This document shows positions 1 through 7,907 of a DNA stretch of 64,000 bases, in pieces. The DNA is from Curtobacterium sp. L6-1 (GTDB lineage: Bacteria > Actinomycetota > Actinomycetes > Actinomycetales > Microbacteriaceae). The notes beneath the pieces were generated by a model. That model had not been told where the DNA came from, did not search any database, and saw only the letters and a program-made list of their open reading frames with translations. Every line of letters begins with the position of its first letter. The first letter of the stretch is position 1. The stretch spans positions 620,001 through 684,000 of the forward strand of contig NZ_CP076544.1 in the NCBI RefSeq assembly GCF_018885305.1. The letters are read 5' to 3'. A program made the position numbers and the translations under genes.

Positions 1-702
1 ACCGCCCGCGGCTCGATGCCCGGTGCCGAGGTCATCGACGTCCTCAGCCCGAGCGGCTCCGCCGGCGCCCGCCTGGTCATCGACGCCCAGCGGCCCACGG
101 TCGTCACCGAGCTGGTGGGCGAGCGTCGCTTCGCCGTCGACGACACCGGGTTCTGGCAGGTGCACCGACAAGCCCCCGCCGTCCTCACCGCCGCCGTCCA
201 GGACGCGCTCGACCGCGAGCGACTCGACCCGGAGGGGCAGCACCTCGACCTCTACGGCGGCGTCGGGCTGCTCGCCGCGGCGCTCGCCGACGTGGCCGGC
301 CCCCGTGCCCGGGTGACGAGCGTCGAGAGCGCGGCCCGCGCCACCGAGCACGCGCAGGAGAACCTGTCCGAATGGATCGGCGCCCGCGCCGAGACGGCCC
401 GCGTCGACCGGTGGCTCGCCCGGACCGTCGACACCGCCTCCCGACCCGAGCGGGAGCGCTTCCGCGCCGGCACCGTCGTCCTCGACCCGCCCCGCGCCGG
501 TGCCGGTCGCGACGTCGTCGTGTCGGTCGCGGCCCTGCAGCCGGCGCAGGTCGTCTACGTCGCCTGCGACCCCGTCGCGCTCGCCCGGGACGTCGCCACC
601 TTCGCCGACCTCGGCTACCGCCTGGAGGCCCTCCGCGCCTTCGACCTCTTCCCGCACACCCACCACCTGGAGGCCGTGGCGCGACTGGTCCCGGTCGACT
701 GA
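1..702 (+). CDS. Class I SAM-dependent RNA methyltransferase (TrmA/RumA type), 3' part
   Basis: The frame is open from the first base, so the 5' end lies outside the window; about 233 residues are visible. The C-terminal Rossmann methyltransferase domain is complete: SAM-binding motif DLYGGVGLL, catalytic-region motif LDPPRAG, and VYVACDP containing the Cys (codon 565-567) at the position of the uracil-C5 nucleophile in RumA/TrmA enzymes. The end, FPHTHHLEAVARL, is typical of the family, which makes 5-methyluridine in rRNA or tRNA. The N-terminal TRAM/iron-sulfur part is not visible, so the exact RNA target cannot be assigned. It is probably transcribed separately from the downstream regulator, 129 bases away. 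Confidence 0.85.
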   Translation, partial: TARGSMPGAEVIDVLSPSGSAGARLVIDAQRPTVVTELVGERRFAVDDTGFWQVHRQAPAVLTAAVQDALDRERLDPEGQHLDLYGGVGLLAAALADVAGPRARVTSVESAARATEHAQENLSEWIGARAETARVDRWLARTVDTASRPERERFRAGTVVLDPPRAGAGRDVVVSVAALQPAQVVYVACDPVALARDVATFADLGYRLEALRAFDLFPHTHHLEAVARLVPVD

Positions 703-831
703 CGGAGACCGTCCGGACGGCCCGGACGGACTTCCGTGGCGGGGTACGAAGCTGAGGCTGACCTGGGTATCCTTGGAGGCTGACGGCACCCGGGATCAGG
801 GCCCGGAGCGTCGTCGGAGCGAGAGGCAACC

Positions 832-1557
832 GTGGACACCACCACCAGCACATCGACCGGTCCGACAGGGGCAGCCGGTCTCGAGACGCGGCCCGTCCGC
901 GTCGCCATCGTCGACGACCACGAGTCCGTCCGACTGGGCATCCAGGCCGCGTGCCAGAACGAGGGGTTCGAGGTGGTCCTCACCGCCGCGAGCGTCCCGG
1001 AGTACATCGCGCAGCTGAACGGTCGCGAGGTCGACGTCGTCGTCCTCGACCTGTCGCTCGGGGACGGCTCGACCGTCACCGAGAACGTCAAGGGCGTGCA
1101 GGGCACCGGGTCCGCAGTCCTCGTGCACAGCATCGCCGACCGGGTCGCGAACGTGCGGGAGGCGCTGGCCGCAGGGGCCGCCGGCGTCATCCCGAAGTCG
1201 TCCGCGACGAAGACCGTGATGGCCGCCGTCGCGACCGTCGCACGCGGTGACGTCCTCAACAACCTCGAGTGGGCCAGCGCGATCGACGCCGACCGGGACT
1301 TCGCGAAGGCCCAGCTCGGTCGCCGCGAACGCGAGATCCTGCACCTGTACGCCTCGGGGCTGCCGCTCAAGCTCGCGGCCCAGCAGCTCGGGATCGGGTA
1401 CTCGACCGCACGGGAGTACCTCGACCGCATCCGCGTGAAGTACGTCGAGGTCGGTCGTCCCGCCCCGACCAAGGTCGACCTGCTGCGTCGCGCGGTCGAG
1501 GACGGGATCCTGCCGGGGCTCGACTCCGGCATCGACCCCGACGGCGATGGTCGCTGA
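832..1557 (+). CDS. NarL/FixJ-type response regulator
   Basis: A two-component transcription regulator of 241 residues. The receiver domain (about 22-140) has the acidic pair DDH at 28-30, phospho-acceptor Asp73 in VVLDLSLGDG, Ser100 and Lys122 (GVIPKS). The C-terminal part (about 158-222) is a LuxR-type helix-turn-helix (RREREILHLYASGLPLKLAAQQLGI...). The GTG start is chosen because GAGAGG (821-826) lies 5 nt upstream. A TATCCT box at 768-773 is a possible -10. The kinase gene follows after 24 bases, so regulator and kinase are probably cotranscribed. A 20-residue Thr/Ser-rich N-terminal extension precedes the receiver fold. The signal and target genes are unknown. Confidence 0.9.
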   Translation: MDTTTSTSTGPTGAAGLETRPVRVAIVDDHESVRLGIQAACQNEGFEVVLTAASVPEYIAQLNGREVDVVVLDLSLGDGSTVTENVKGVQGTGSAVLVHSIADRVANVREALAAGAAGVIPKSSATKTVMAAVATVARGDVLNNLEWASAIDADRDFAKAQLGRREREILHLYASGLPLKLAAQQLGIGYSTAREYLDRIRVKYVEVGRPAPTKVDLLRRAVEDGILPGLDSGIDPDGDGR

Positions 1558-1581
1558 CGACGGCTGCGTCGGACGGTCCTC

Positions 1582-2913
1582 GTGACCGTCGACGCCGCGA
1601 CGGACGCCGGGTCGGGAGCGGCCCGGCGTCCGCCGTCCCCGGGGACGGTGCCGTCCGTCGTCGACGGCGCCGGCATGCTCGATCCGTCGCGGTCCGTCCG
1701 TGCGTCGATCACCCAGGCGTCCCTCGAGCGGGCCTTCACGATCCTCATGGCGATCGCCGCCGTCGGGTTCGGCGCCGCGAACACCACCTCGTTCTTCCGC
1801 CAGCTGCCGTTCCTCGACCCGTTCTGGGGTCCGGCGACCGCGAGCGTCGTCGCGCTGTCGTTGCTCGCCGTGGGTGCCTCGGCCGCGCTGCAGCGGTGTG
1901 CGCAGGCCGCGCAGGCCGCCTGTGCGCTCCTGTTCCTCGTCGCGCTGGTCACCTTCCCGCTGACCGTCCGTGACGCGCTCCCGCCGGCGCAGTCGCCCTG
2001 GCCGTGGTGGCTCTGCAACGTCGGCACGATCGCGGCGTCGCTGAGCTTCGCCAGCTGGCGTGCGGCCGTCTACAACGTGATCGTCCCGGTCGTCTTCGTC
2101 CTGCTGCGGCTTTCGCCCGCGGGCGGCAGTGCAGGGATCGTGCGGGCGTTCCAGGACGGCGCGTACACGGCGACGCTCGGCATCGCGGCACTCGTCCTCA
2201 TCGTGGTCCTGCGTCGGGCCGCCGCGGCCGTCGACGCCGCCCAGGCCACCGCGGTGCGTCGGTACGCCCGTGCCATGCGGGAGCACGCCACCGAGGTCGA
2301 GCGGGTGCAGGTCGACGCCATCGTGCACGACAGCGTGCTCACGACGCTCCTGTCCGCGGCCCGGGCGGACACCGTCGAGGCGCGGACGCTCGCGGCACGG
2401 ATGGCCCGGAACGCCGTCGACCACCTCGCGGCCGCGGCCGCTGACGGTCCCGGCAGGGATCCCCTCGTGCCGTTCCCGGCGTTCCGGCAGCGCATCGTGG
2501 ACTCGCTCACGACCCTGGCCGCGCCCGTCGAGGTGCGCAGCTGCCCGGCCGAGGGGCCCGCGATGCCGTCCTCGGCCGCCGACGCCCTCGCCTCGGCGAC
2601 CCTGCAGGCCGCGGTGAACAGCGTGCAGCACGCCGGGTCGGACGTGACCCGGTGGGTGACCGTCGAGTCCGACGGGCCGACGGTCCGCGTGGAGCTCGCC
2701 GACGACGGTGTCGGGTTCGACCCGGGCACGGTGCCGTCCGAACGGCTCGGGGTCCGGCGGTCGATCCTCGAGCGGATGGCCGCCGCCGGTGGTGTCGCCG
2801 ACGTGGTGACCGCACCCGGCGCCGGCACCCGGGTCGTGCTGTCCTGGCCGGACCCCGGTCCCGTCACCGACGTCCGCATCGACGTCGACGCAGTCGGCGG
2901 TGGTCCGGCATGA
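1582..2913 (+). CDS. Membrane-bound sensor histidine kinase
   Basis: 443 residues. About five to six hydrophobic segments occupy residues 50-210, followed by a linker helix and a dimerisation-type helix with the likely phosphorylated His249 (IVHDSVLTTL). The HATPase domain is recognisable from Asn346 (LQAAVNSVQHA), the G1 box ELADDGVGFD (371-380) and the G2-like APGAGTRVVL (411-420). The family autophosphorylates and passes the phosphate to the partner regulator encoded just upstream. The GTG start has no good Shine-Dalgarno sequence and may be coupled to the preceding gene. The 3' end overlaps the next start as ATGA, so the three genes form one translational unit. There is no obvious extracellular sensor domain, so the ligand may be sensed in or at the membrane. 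Confidence 0.88.
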   Translation: MTVDAATDAGSGAARRPPSPGTVPSVVDGAGMLDPSRSVRASITQASLERAFTILMAIAAVGFGAANTTSFFRQLPFLDPFWGPATASVVALSLLAVGASAALQRCAQAAQAACALLFLVALVTFPLTVRDALPPAQSPWPWWLCNVGTIAASLSFASWRAAVYNVIVPVVFVLLRLSPAGGSAGIVRAFQDGAYTATLGIAALVLIVVLRRAAAAVDAAQATAVRRYARAMREHATEVERVQVDAIVHDSVLTTLLSAARADTVEARTLAARMARNAVDHLAAAAADGPGRDPLVPFPAFRQRIVDSLTTLAAPVEVRSCPAEGPAMPSSAADALASATLQAAVNSVQHAGSDVTRWVTVESDGPTVRVELADDGVGFDPGTVPSERLGVRRSILERMAAAGGVADVVTAPGAGTRVVLSWPDPGPVTDVRIDVDAVGGGPA

Positions 2914-3962
2914 GGGCCTCCGTCCCCGCGGGCGTCGCGACCGGGCTGGCCGCGCTGTTCTCGCTGCTGCACCTCGTGCTGGCCGCGACGACCCTCCCCG
3001 GGTCACCCGCCGCCGCGGCGCCCATCGTCTCGTGCATGGTCCTGTACGCCGCGGCGACGGCCCTGGCGCTCTTCGTCCGCGGCACGGTGCTGCCGGTGTG
3101 GGTCGCGTGCTTCGCGCTCGCCACGGCGATCGTCATGCCGATCGTGTGCGCGCCCGTCGTCGACCTGGCGACCGCGCCGACGTACGCCACCTGGTGGATC
3201 GCCGCCGTCGGCACCCTGATGGTCGTCCTCGCCGTCCGGCAGCGCGGGCGGTTCGCCTGGGTCGGGGTGGCGTTCTGCACGGTGCACGCCGTCGCCTGGG
3301 CCGGTCCGGACGCGCTCGGGAAGCTCGGGGCGCTCGGCAGCGTCATCTGGCTCACGGTGGCGACGGGCTTCGCGATCGCGATGAACCACGCGAACCGCAT
3401 CACGCGCGACTTCGTCCGTGCCGAGCAGGAGACCGTCGACTGGCAGGCCGCGCAGGAGGCGCACGTGTCGGAGCGGCAGGTCCGCCTCGGGCAGACGACG
3501 CGGATGGCGCTCCCGATGCTGCAGCGGATCATGGACACCTGCGGCGACCTCGACCCGGCCGAGCGCGACGAGAGCCTGCACCTCGAGCAGGCCATCCGCG
3601 ACGAGATCCGCGGGCGCTCGCTGCTGTCCGACGACGTCCGGAACGAGGTCATGCGGCTCCGTCGCCGTGGCGCGGTCGTGCAGCTGCACGACGACGGCGG
3701 CCTCGACGACCTGCCGGCGGCTGACCAGGAGCGCGTGCACGCCGAGCTGGCCGACGCGCTTCGACGCGCCTACGAGGCCCAGGCGGACAACGTCATCGTG
3801 CGGACCGTGCCGGACAAGGCGGACTCGGCCGTGACGGTCGTCGGGCTGCGGCTCGACGCGGCCGAGAGCGAGTCGGCGGCGCTGGGGACGGCCGACGACG
3901 AGGACGACGGCGACGAGGACGACTCGGTCGCCCTCTGGCTCGAGATCGCCCGCACCGCGTAG
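2910..3962 (+). CDS. Membrane protein with kinase-like cytoplasmic helix region, partner of the two-component system
   Basis: 350 residues, not a recognised named family. Residues 1-165 hold about five hydrophobic segments. Then comes a soluble helical part (AEQETVDWQAAQEAH...) and a stretch resembling the region before the ATPase in actinobacterial kinases (LEQAIRDEIRGRSLLSDDVRNEVMRLRRRG). No N box or glycine-rich ATP lid is visible, so it should not be an active kinase. The C terminus carries a strongly acidic run (DDEDDGDEDD) before the final hydrophobic residues. The start is fixed by ATGA overlap with the kinase stop. Context suggests an accessory sensor or a modulator of the adjacent kinase; this is inference. 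Confidence 0.7.
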   Translation: MRASVPAGVATGLAALFSLLHLVLAATTLPGSPAAAAPIVSCMVLYAAATALALFVRGTVLPVWVACFALATAIVMPIVCAPVVDLATAPTYATWWIAAVGTLMVVLAVRQRGRFAWVGVAFCTVHAVAWAGPDALGKLGALGSVIWLTVATGFAIAMNHANRITRDFVRAEQETVDWQAAQEAHVSERQVRLGQTTRMALPMLQRIMDTCGDLDPAERDESLHLEQAIRDEIRGRSLLSDDVRNEVMRLRRRGAVVQLHDDGGLDDLPAADQERVHAELADALRRAYEAQADNVIVRTVPDKADSAVTVVGLRLDAAESESAALGTADDEDDGDEDDSVALWLEIARTA

Positions 3963-4026
3963 CGAACGGCCGTCCCGCACCGCGTCGCGAACGGCCGTCC
4001 TCCGGCGCCTCGCGAACGGTCGCCTG
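3952..4026 (+). repeat. 25-bp tandem repeat spanning the stop codon
   Basis: About three copies with a 25-base period: 3952-3976, 3977-4001 and a degenerate 4002-4026. The first copy contains the last codons and TAG stop of the preceding gene; in the second copy the same position reads TCG. The shared core is CGAACGGCCGTCC. It looks like tandem duplication of the gene's own 3' end. Confidence 0.8.
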
Positions 4027-4103
4027 GCGGCGTGGGAGACCGCAGCGCGGAGCGGGCGGCCGTCCCGCGGCGCGGGCGCCCGCCCGGCGCACGACCACCC
4101 GGG

Positions 4104-4157
4104 AGCGGGGAACGGGCCGGAAGCGGGGAACAGCCCGGAAACGGGGAACGGGCCGGT
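4104..4157 (+). repeat. Three 18-bp direct repeats
   Basis: Copies at 4104-4121, 4122-4139 and 4140-4157 follow the pattern AGCGGGGAACGGGCCGGA with a few changes. The last copy forms the left arm of the following hairpin. Confidence 0.8.
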
Positions 4158-4180
4158 CGGAGCTACCGACCGGCCCGTTC
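4146..4180 (+). terminator. Hairpin, probable terminator of the two-component module
   Basis: A perfect 15-bp stem, GAACGGGCCGGTCGG at 4146-4160 against 4166-4180, with loop AGCTA. No T-run follows, as is common in high-GC actinobacteria. Confidence 0.6.
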
Positions 4181-4517
4181 GCGACCCGAGGCAGAGCGAC
4201 AACCCGAATATCGCCCTGACTCGTCTCGGTGGTGGCTTCGTACCCTAGTCGGCCACCGACCGGCGATGCACTTCAACGAAGAACACCGAACAGGAACAAT
4301 GATGCCCGCAGCACCACGGGGTGTCAGTCATCATTTCGGGGGACAATTCCGCGGATCTCCGCCGGTTCCCGGGCGGGACGCCCCCCGTGCGAGGGGAGAC
4401 CGACCGGTGCGTCCGCTCGTCGGCCCAGTTCCCCCTTCGTCAGACAGGGGTCAACGGGCGGTCCGAGCGCGGACCGGGTGCCGCCACGCGGGGCGACCCA
4501 CCGGAGGGGCCACACCG

Positions 4518-4547
4518 CCCCGTCCGTACCCGCGGGTACGGACGGGG
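4518..4547 (-). terminator. Perfect 30-bp palindrome after accE, probable terminator
   Basis: CCCCGTCCGTACCCG (4518-4532) is followed directly by its exact reverse complement (4533-4547). It lies 8 bases beyond the accE stop codon, the expected place for termination of the minus-strand carboxylase operon. The palindrome has no spacer, so a few central bases must form the loop. Confidence 0.65.
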
Positions 4548-4555
4548 TACAGACC

Positions 4556-4807
4556 TCAGCGGAGCGACCGGCTCCAGGAGCCCCGGTCGAGCGACTGCCG
4601 CATGCCCCGGGCGGACGCGGTCCAGCCGGCGCGCGGCGAGGCGACCGTCTGTGCCCGACCCGCGGCGGCGGCCTCGTCGGCCTGCCGCTGCAGCACGGCG
4701 ATCACCGCGGCGAGTTCCTCCGGGGTCGGCTCACCCCGGACGACGCGGACGTCCGCGACCGAGGCCGGGGCGTCGGCGGGGACGGCTGCTGCGTGACGGG
4801 GGGTCAC
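4556..4807 (-). CDS. accE: Acyl-CoA carboxylase epsilon subunit
   Basis: 83 residues, the usual size for the small AccE-type subunit that stabilises actinobacterial acyl-CoA (acetyl/propionyl) carboxylases. The diagnostic segment is [20 protein letters not shown] (21-40), followed by an Ala-rich linker and a C terminus with W-S-R (GSWSRSLR). The GTG start overlaps the accD stop as GTGA, so the two subunits are translationally coupled. The biotin-carrying alpha subunit is not in the window. Confidence 0.88.
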   Translation of the reverse strand: MTPRHAAAVPADAPASVADVRVVRGEPTPEELAAVIAVLQRQADEAAAAGRAQTVASPRAGWTASARGMRQSLDRGSWSRSLR

Positions 4808-6399
4808 AGCGGGATGTTCCCGTGCTTCTTCGGCGGCAGGCTCGCGCGCTTGCCACGGAGGGCCCGCAGTGCCTTGATGACGGACACCCGGGTCGCGTGC
4901 GGCTGGATGATGCCGTCGAGCTCACCGCGTTCTGCCGCCAGGTACGGCGACGCGACGTTGTACGTGTACTCGTTCGCGAGCTTCGTGCGGACCGCGGCGA
5001 CGTCCTCGCCGGCCTCCTCCGCGCGCTTGATCTCGCTGCGGTACAGGATGTTGACCGCACCCTGACCGCCCATGACGGCGATCTCGGCGGTCGGCCACGC
5101 CAGGTTGATGTCGGCACCGAGCTGCTTCGACCCCATGACGATGTACGCGCCGCCGTAGGCCTTGCGCGTGATGACGGTCACGAGCGGAACGGTGGCCTCG
5201 GCGTAGGCGTAGAGCAGCTTCGCGCCGCGACGGATGACGCCGGTCCACTCCTGGTCGGTGCCGGGCAGGTAGCCGGGCACGTCGACGAGGGTGAGGATCG
5301 GGATGCCGAACGCGTCGCAGAACCGGACGAAGCGTGCCGCCTTCTCGCCCGCGTCGATGTTCAGCGTGCCGGCCATGGCCTGCGGCTGGTTCGCGATGAT
5401 CCCGACGGTGCGGCCCTCGACCCGACCGAACCCGATCATGATGTTCGGCGCGAACAGCGGCTGGACCTCGAGGAAGTCGCCGTCGTCGACGACGTGCTCG
5501 ATGATCTGCGTCACGTCGTACGGCTGGTTCGTCGAGTCCGGGATGACGACGTCGAGCTCCCGGTCGGCGTCGGTGGTCTCCATCTCCGGACCGACGTCGT
5601 ACGACGGCGGGTCGGACAGGTTGTTGTCCGGCAGGAAGCCGATGAGCGAGCGCGCGTAGTCGAGCGCGTCGGTCTCGTCCTCGGCCAGGTAGTGGGCCAC
5701 GCCGGAGACCGCGTTGTGCGTCTGGGCACCACCGAGCTCCTCGAAGCCGACGTCCTCGCCCGTGACCGTCTTGATGACGTCGGGACCGGTGACGAACATG
5801 TGGCTCGTCTTGTCGACCATGATCACGAAGTCGGTGAGGGCGGGGGAGTACACCGCACCGCCGGCCGCCGGGCCCATCACGATCGAGATCTGCGGGATGA
5901 CCCCGGAGGCCTGCGTGTTGAGGCGGAAGATCTCGCCGTACTTGCCGAGCGCGACGACACCCTCCTGGATGCGGGCGCCGCCGGAGTCGAGGATGCCGAT
6001 GATCGGCACACCGGTCTTCAGCGCGTGCTCCATCACCTTGACGATCTTCTCGCCGGCGACCTCGCCGAGGGAGCCGCCGAAGACGGTGAAGTCCTGCGCG
6101 TACACGGCCACCTGGCGGCCGTGGATCGTGCCGTGGCCGGTGACGACGGCGTCGCCGTAGGGGCGCTTCGACTCCATGCCGAACGCGTGGGTGCGGTGGC
6201 GGACGAACTCGTCGAGCTCGACGAAGGAGTTCTCGTCGAGGAGCTGTTCGATGCGCTCACGGGCGGTCATCTTGCCCTTGGCGTGCTGCTTCGCGATCGC
6301 GGCCTCGCCGGCTGCGGTCACGGCTTCGTGGTACCGCACGCGGAGGTCGGCGAGACGGCCGGCGGTCGTCGAGAGATCGGGGGTGTCTCCAGTGGTCAC
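4804..6399 (-). CDS. accD: Acyl-CoA (propionyl-CoA type) carboxylase beta subunit
   Basis: 531 residues when started at GTG 6399 ([16 protein letters not shown]); a GTG two codons upstream is possible. It is the carboxyltransferase half that moves CO2 from biotin to acetyl- or propionyl-CoA to give malonyl- or methylmalonyl-CoA for fatty-acid synthesis. Both carboxyltransferase lobes are clear: N-terminal [20 protein letters not shown] and [10 protein letters not shown]-terminal [25 protein letters not shown] and [17 protein letters not shown]. Length and motifs fit the AccD5/PccB group. It is followed by accE, and the biotin ligase gene birA is divergent, a functional pairing because the complex needs biotinylation. 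The acyl-CoA preference cannot be read from sequence alone. Confidence 0.93.
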   Translation of the reverse strand: MTTGDTPDLSTTAGRLADLRVRYHEAVTAAGEAAIAKQHAKGKMTARERIEQLLDENSFVELDEFVRHRTHAFGMESKRPYGDAVVTGHGTIHGRQVAVYAQDFTVFGGSLGEVAGEKIVKVMEHALKTGVPIIGILDSGGARIQEGVVALGKYGEIFRLNTQASGVIPQISIVMGPAAGGAVYSPALTDFVIMVDKTSHMFVTGPDVIKTVTGEDVGFEELGGAQTHNAVSGVAHYLAEDETDALDYARSLIGFLPDNNLSDPPSYDVGPEMETTDADRELDVVIPDSTNQPYDVTQIIEHVVDDGDFLEVQPLFAPNIMIGFGRVEGRTVGIIANQPQAMAGTLNIDAGEKAARFVRFCDAFGIPILTLVDVPGYLPGTDQEWTGVIRRGAKLLYAYAEATVPLVTVITRKAYGGAYIVMGSKQLGADINLAWPTAEIAVMGGQGAVNILYRSEIKRAEEAGEDVAAVRTKLANEYTYNVASPYLAAERGELDGIIQPHATRVSVIKALRALRGKRASLPPKKHGNIPL

Positions 6400-6460
6400 C
6401 CGCACACCATACCGGCGCTCCCGGGCCTGCCCGTTGGAGGACCCCCACGGTTCCGGCCCG

Positions 6461-6466
6461 TAGGTT
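6461..6466 (+). promoter_or_regulatory. Candidate leaderless -10 (TAGGTT) for birA
   Basis: TAGGTT lies 7 nt before ATG 6474 and no Shine-Dalgarno is present, so transcription would begin at or next to the start codon. Confidence 0.6.
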
Positions 6467-6473
6467 TGCGTGC

Positions 6474-7292
6474 ATGTCCACACCGGTCGAGGCCTCCTTC
6501 CCCCGTACGCGCGCCGCCGTCGAGGCGTCCGGCGCGACGCTGGCGGTGCTGGCCACGACCGGCTCGACCAACGCCGACCTGCTCGCCGACGCCGTGTCGT
6601 CGCCCGGTGGCAGCGTCGTCGTCACGCTCGACCAGACCGCCGGACGGGGCCGCCTCGACCGCTCGTGGGTCGCCCCCGCCGGACAGACCCTCGCCGCGAG
6701 CGTCCTGGTCCGCGCCGACCTGGACCCGCGCGACCGCGGGTGGCTGCCGCTGGTGGCCGGCGCGGCCGTCCGGGACGCCGTCGCCGCCGCCCTCGCCGCC
6801 GACGGCGCGGCGGACGCCGACGAGCGGGTCCTCGTCAAGTGGCCGAACGACGTCCTCGTCGACGGCCGGAAGGTCTCCGGCGTCCTCTGCCAGGTCGCAG
6901 GCGACGGTTCCGTCGTGGTCGGGGTCGGCGTCAACCTGACCATCCCCGCGTCGGAGCTGCCCACCCCGACGTCCACTTCCCTCCGCGTCGCGGGCGCGAC
7001 CGGCCCGGCCACGGCGCTCGCCGACGCCGTCCTGACGGACCTGTGGACGGGCCTCCAGGAGGCGGTGGGCGGCCTGGTCACCGGCGGCGCGGCAGCCGAG
7101 GCGGTCCGCTCCCACGTGCGCGCCGTCTGCGGCACCGTCGGCCAGCGGGTGCGGCTGGAGCTGCCGGACGGCTCGGTCGTCGAGGCCGACGCGACCGGCG
7201 TCGACGACGACGGTCGGATCACGATCCGGGACCGGACCGGCGTCTCCAGGGGCGTCGCGGTGGGCGACGTCACGCACCTGCGCTATGCATGA
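6474..7292 (+). CDS. birA: Biotin--[acetyl-CoA-carboxylase] ligase
   Basis: 272 residues. It activates biotin with ATP and attaches it to the carrier lysine of the carboxylase alpha subunit. The family motifs are present: TGSTNADLL (biotin-site region), the nucleotide-binding loop GRGRLDRSW and [19 protein letters not shown], followed by the C-terminal small beta domain ([23 protein letters not shown]). There is no N-terminal DNA-binding domain, so it is a monofunctional ligase and not the bifunctional repressor of E. coli. It lies divergent from accD/accE and overlaps the next gene by 8 bases. Confidence 0.93.
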   Translation: MSTPVEASFPRTRAAVEASGATLAVLATTGSTNADLLADAVSSPGGSVVVTLDQTAGRGRLDRSWVAPAGQTLAASVLVRADLDPRDRGWLPLVAGAAVRDAVAAALAADGAADADERVLVKWPNDVLVDGRKVSGVLCQVAGDGSVVVGVGVNLTIPASELPTPTSTSLRVAGATGPATALADAVLTDLWTGLQEAVGGLVTGGAAAEAVRSHVRAVCGTVGQRVRLELPDGSVVEADATGVDDDGRITIRDRTGVSRGVAVGDVTHLRYA

Positions 7293-7830
7293 CGGCATGA
7301 CCGACGAGCCGCCTCCCGAGCTCGTCGTCGCGCGGCTGCGGCCGCACGCCCGCCGTCTGGTGCGGCCCGCGGTGTTCGTGGTCCTCGTCGCCGCGGCCGG
7401 CGGGTTCGGCTTCGGCGTGTTCCGGGCGGAGCTCGCGTGGGTGAACGTGCTCGTCGCCGTGCTGACCGTCGTGCTCGTCGTCCTCGGCGGGGTGGTGCCG
7501 CTCCTGCGGTGGATGTCGCAGCGGTACGTCGTCACGACCCGGCGGCTCGTCGTGTCGCACGGGCTCGGCACCCGGACCCGGCGGGAGCTCCTGCACTCCC
7601 GGGGCTACGACGTCACCGTGCGCCGACGCGGCACGCAGGGGCTGTTCCGCTCCGGGGACGTGCTCGTGTTCCCCGGTGACGACCCCGCGCTCGTGCTCGC
7701 CGACGTCCCGCACGCCGACCTCGTCGTCGCGGTCCTGCACGACCTGGTGGAGGCCCACGAGGCCCGCCGGAGGCACCGGGAACCCGACTGGGACGACATC
7801 GTCCGGGGCACCCCGCACCGCGACCGGTAG
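7285..7830 (+). CDS. PH-domain (bPH2-type) membrane protein
   Basis: 181 residues. Two hydrophobic segments (about 29-46 and 53-73) are followed by a bacterial PH-like domain (SQRYVVTTRRLVVSHGLGTRTRRELLHSRGYDVTV). The equivalent mycobacterial gene sits next to birA too. The function is unknown; bPH2 proteins are generally membrane-associated. It starts inside the birA 3' end at ATG 7285; ATG 7297 in the same frame is an alternative. A hairpin terminator follows the stop. Confidence 0.75.
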   Translation: MHDGMTDEPPPELVVARLRPHARRLVRPAVFVVLVAAAGGFGFGVFRAELAWVNVLVAVLTVVLVVLGGVVPLLRWMSQRYVVTTRRLVVSHGLGTRTRRELLHSRGYDVTVRRRGTQGLFRSGDVLVFPGDDPALVLADVPHADLVVAVLHDLVEAHEARRRHREPDWDDIVRGTPHRDR

Positions 7831-7838
7831 CGCCGCTG

Positions 7839-7870
7839 CGGTGAACCGCGCCGCTTCTTGCGGTTCACCG
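7839..7870 (+). terminator. Hairpin terminator after birA operon
   Basis: An 11-bp perfect stem, CGGTGAACCGC (7839-7849) with 7860-7870, around a 10-base loop that contains the only pyrimidine-rich patch. Confidence 0.6.
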
Positions 7871-7895
7871 TCACCGGATCGGACGCCGGACCCGG

Positions 7896-7901
7896 TACCG
7901 T
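7896..7901 (+). promoter_or_regulatory. Candidate leaderless -10 (TACCGT) for ugd
   Basis: TACCGT ends 6 nt before GTG 7908, with no Shine-Dalgarno in between. Confidence 0.55.
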
Positions 7902-7907
7902 CGTGCC

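Larger units (their letters stand above)
3963..4555. other. 593-base intergenic region rich in repeats and hairpins
   Basis: This gap separates two convergent transcription units. It contains the 25-bp repeats, three 18-bp repeats and two strong hairpins annotated separately. Between about 4185 and 4515 no gene is supported: open frames there lack a ribosome site, family resemblance and the codon pattern of the neighbours. A locally AT-richer patch (about 4262-4345) stands out, but its role is not evident. Confidence 0.6.

Noticed and set aside
796..3006. Long minus-strand open frame opposite the two-component genes
   Set aside because: Low-complexity Arg/Gly/Asp translation with no motif; opposite confirmed genes.
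4229..4550. Possible small genes in the gap before accE
   Set aside because: No ribosome site, no motif and irregular codon use; the region is better explained by repeats and hairpins.
4321..6939. Long plus-strand open frame across accE/accD and birA
   Set aside because: Antisense or out-of-frame reading of three well-supported genes; the translation has no recognisable domain.
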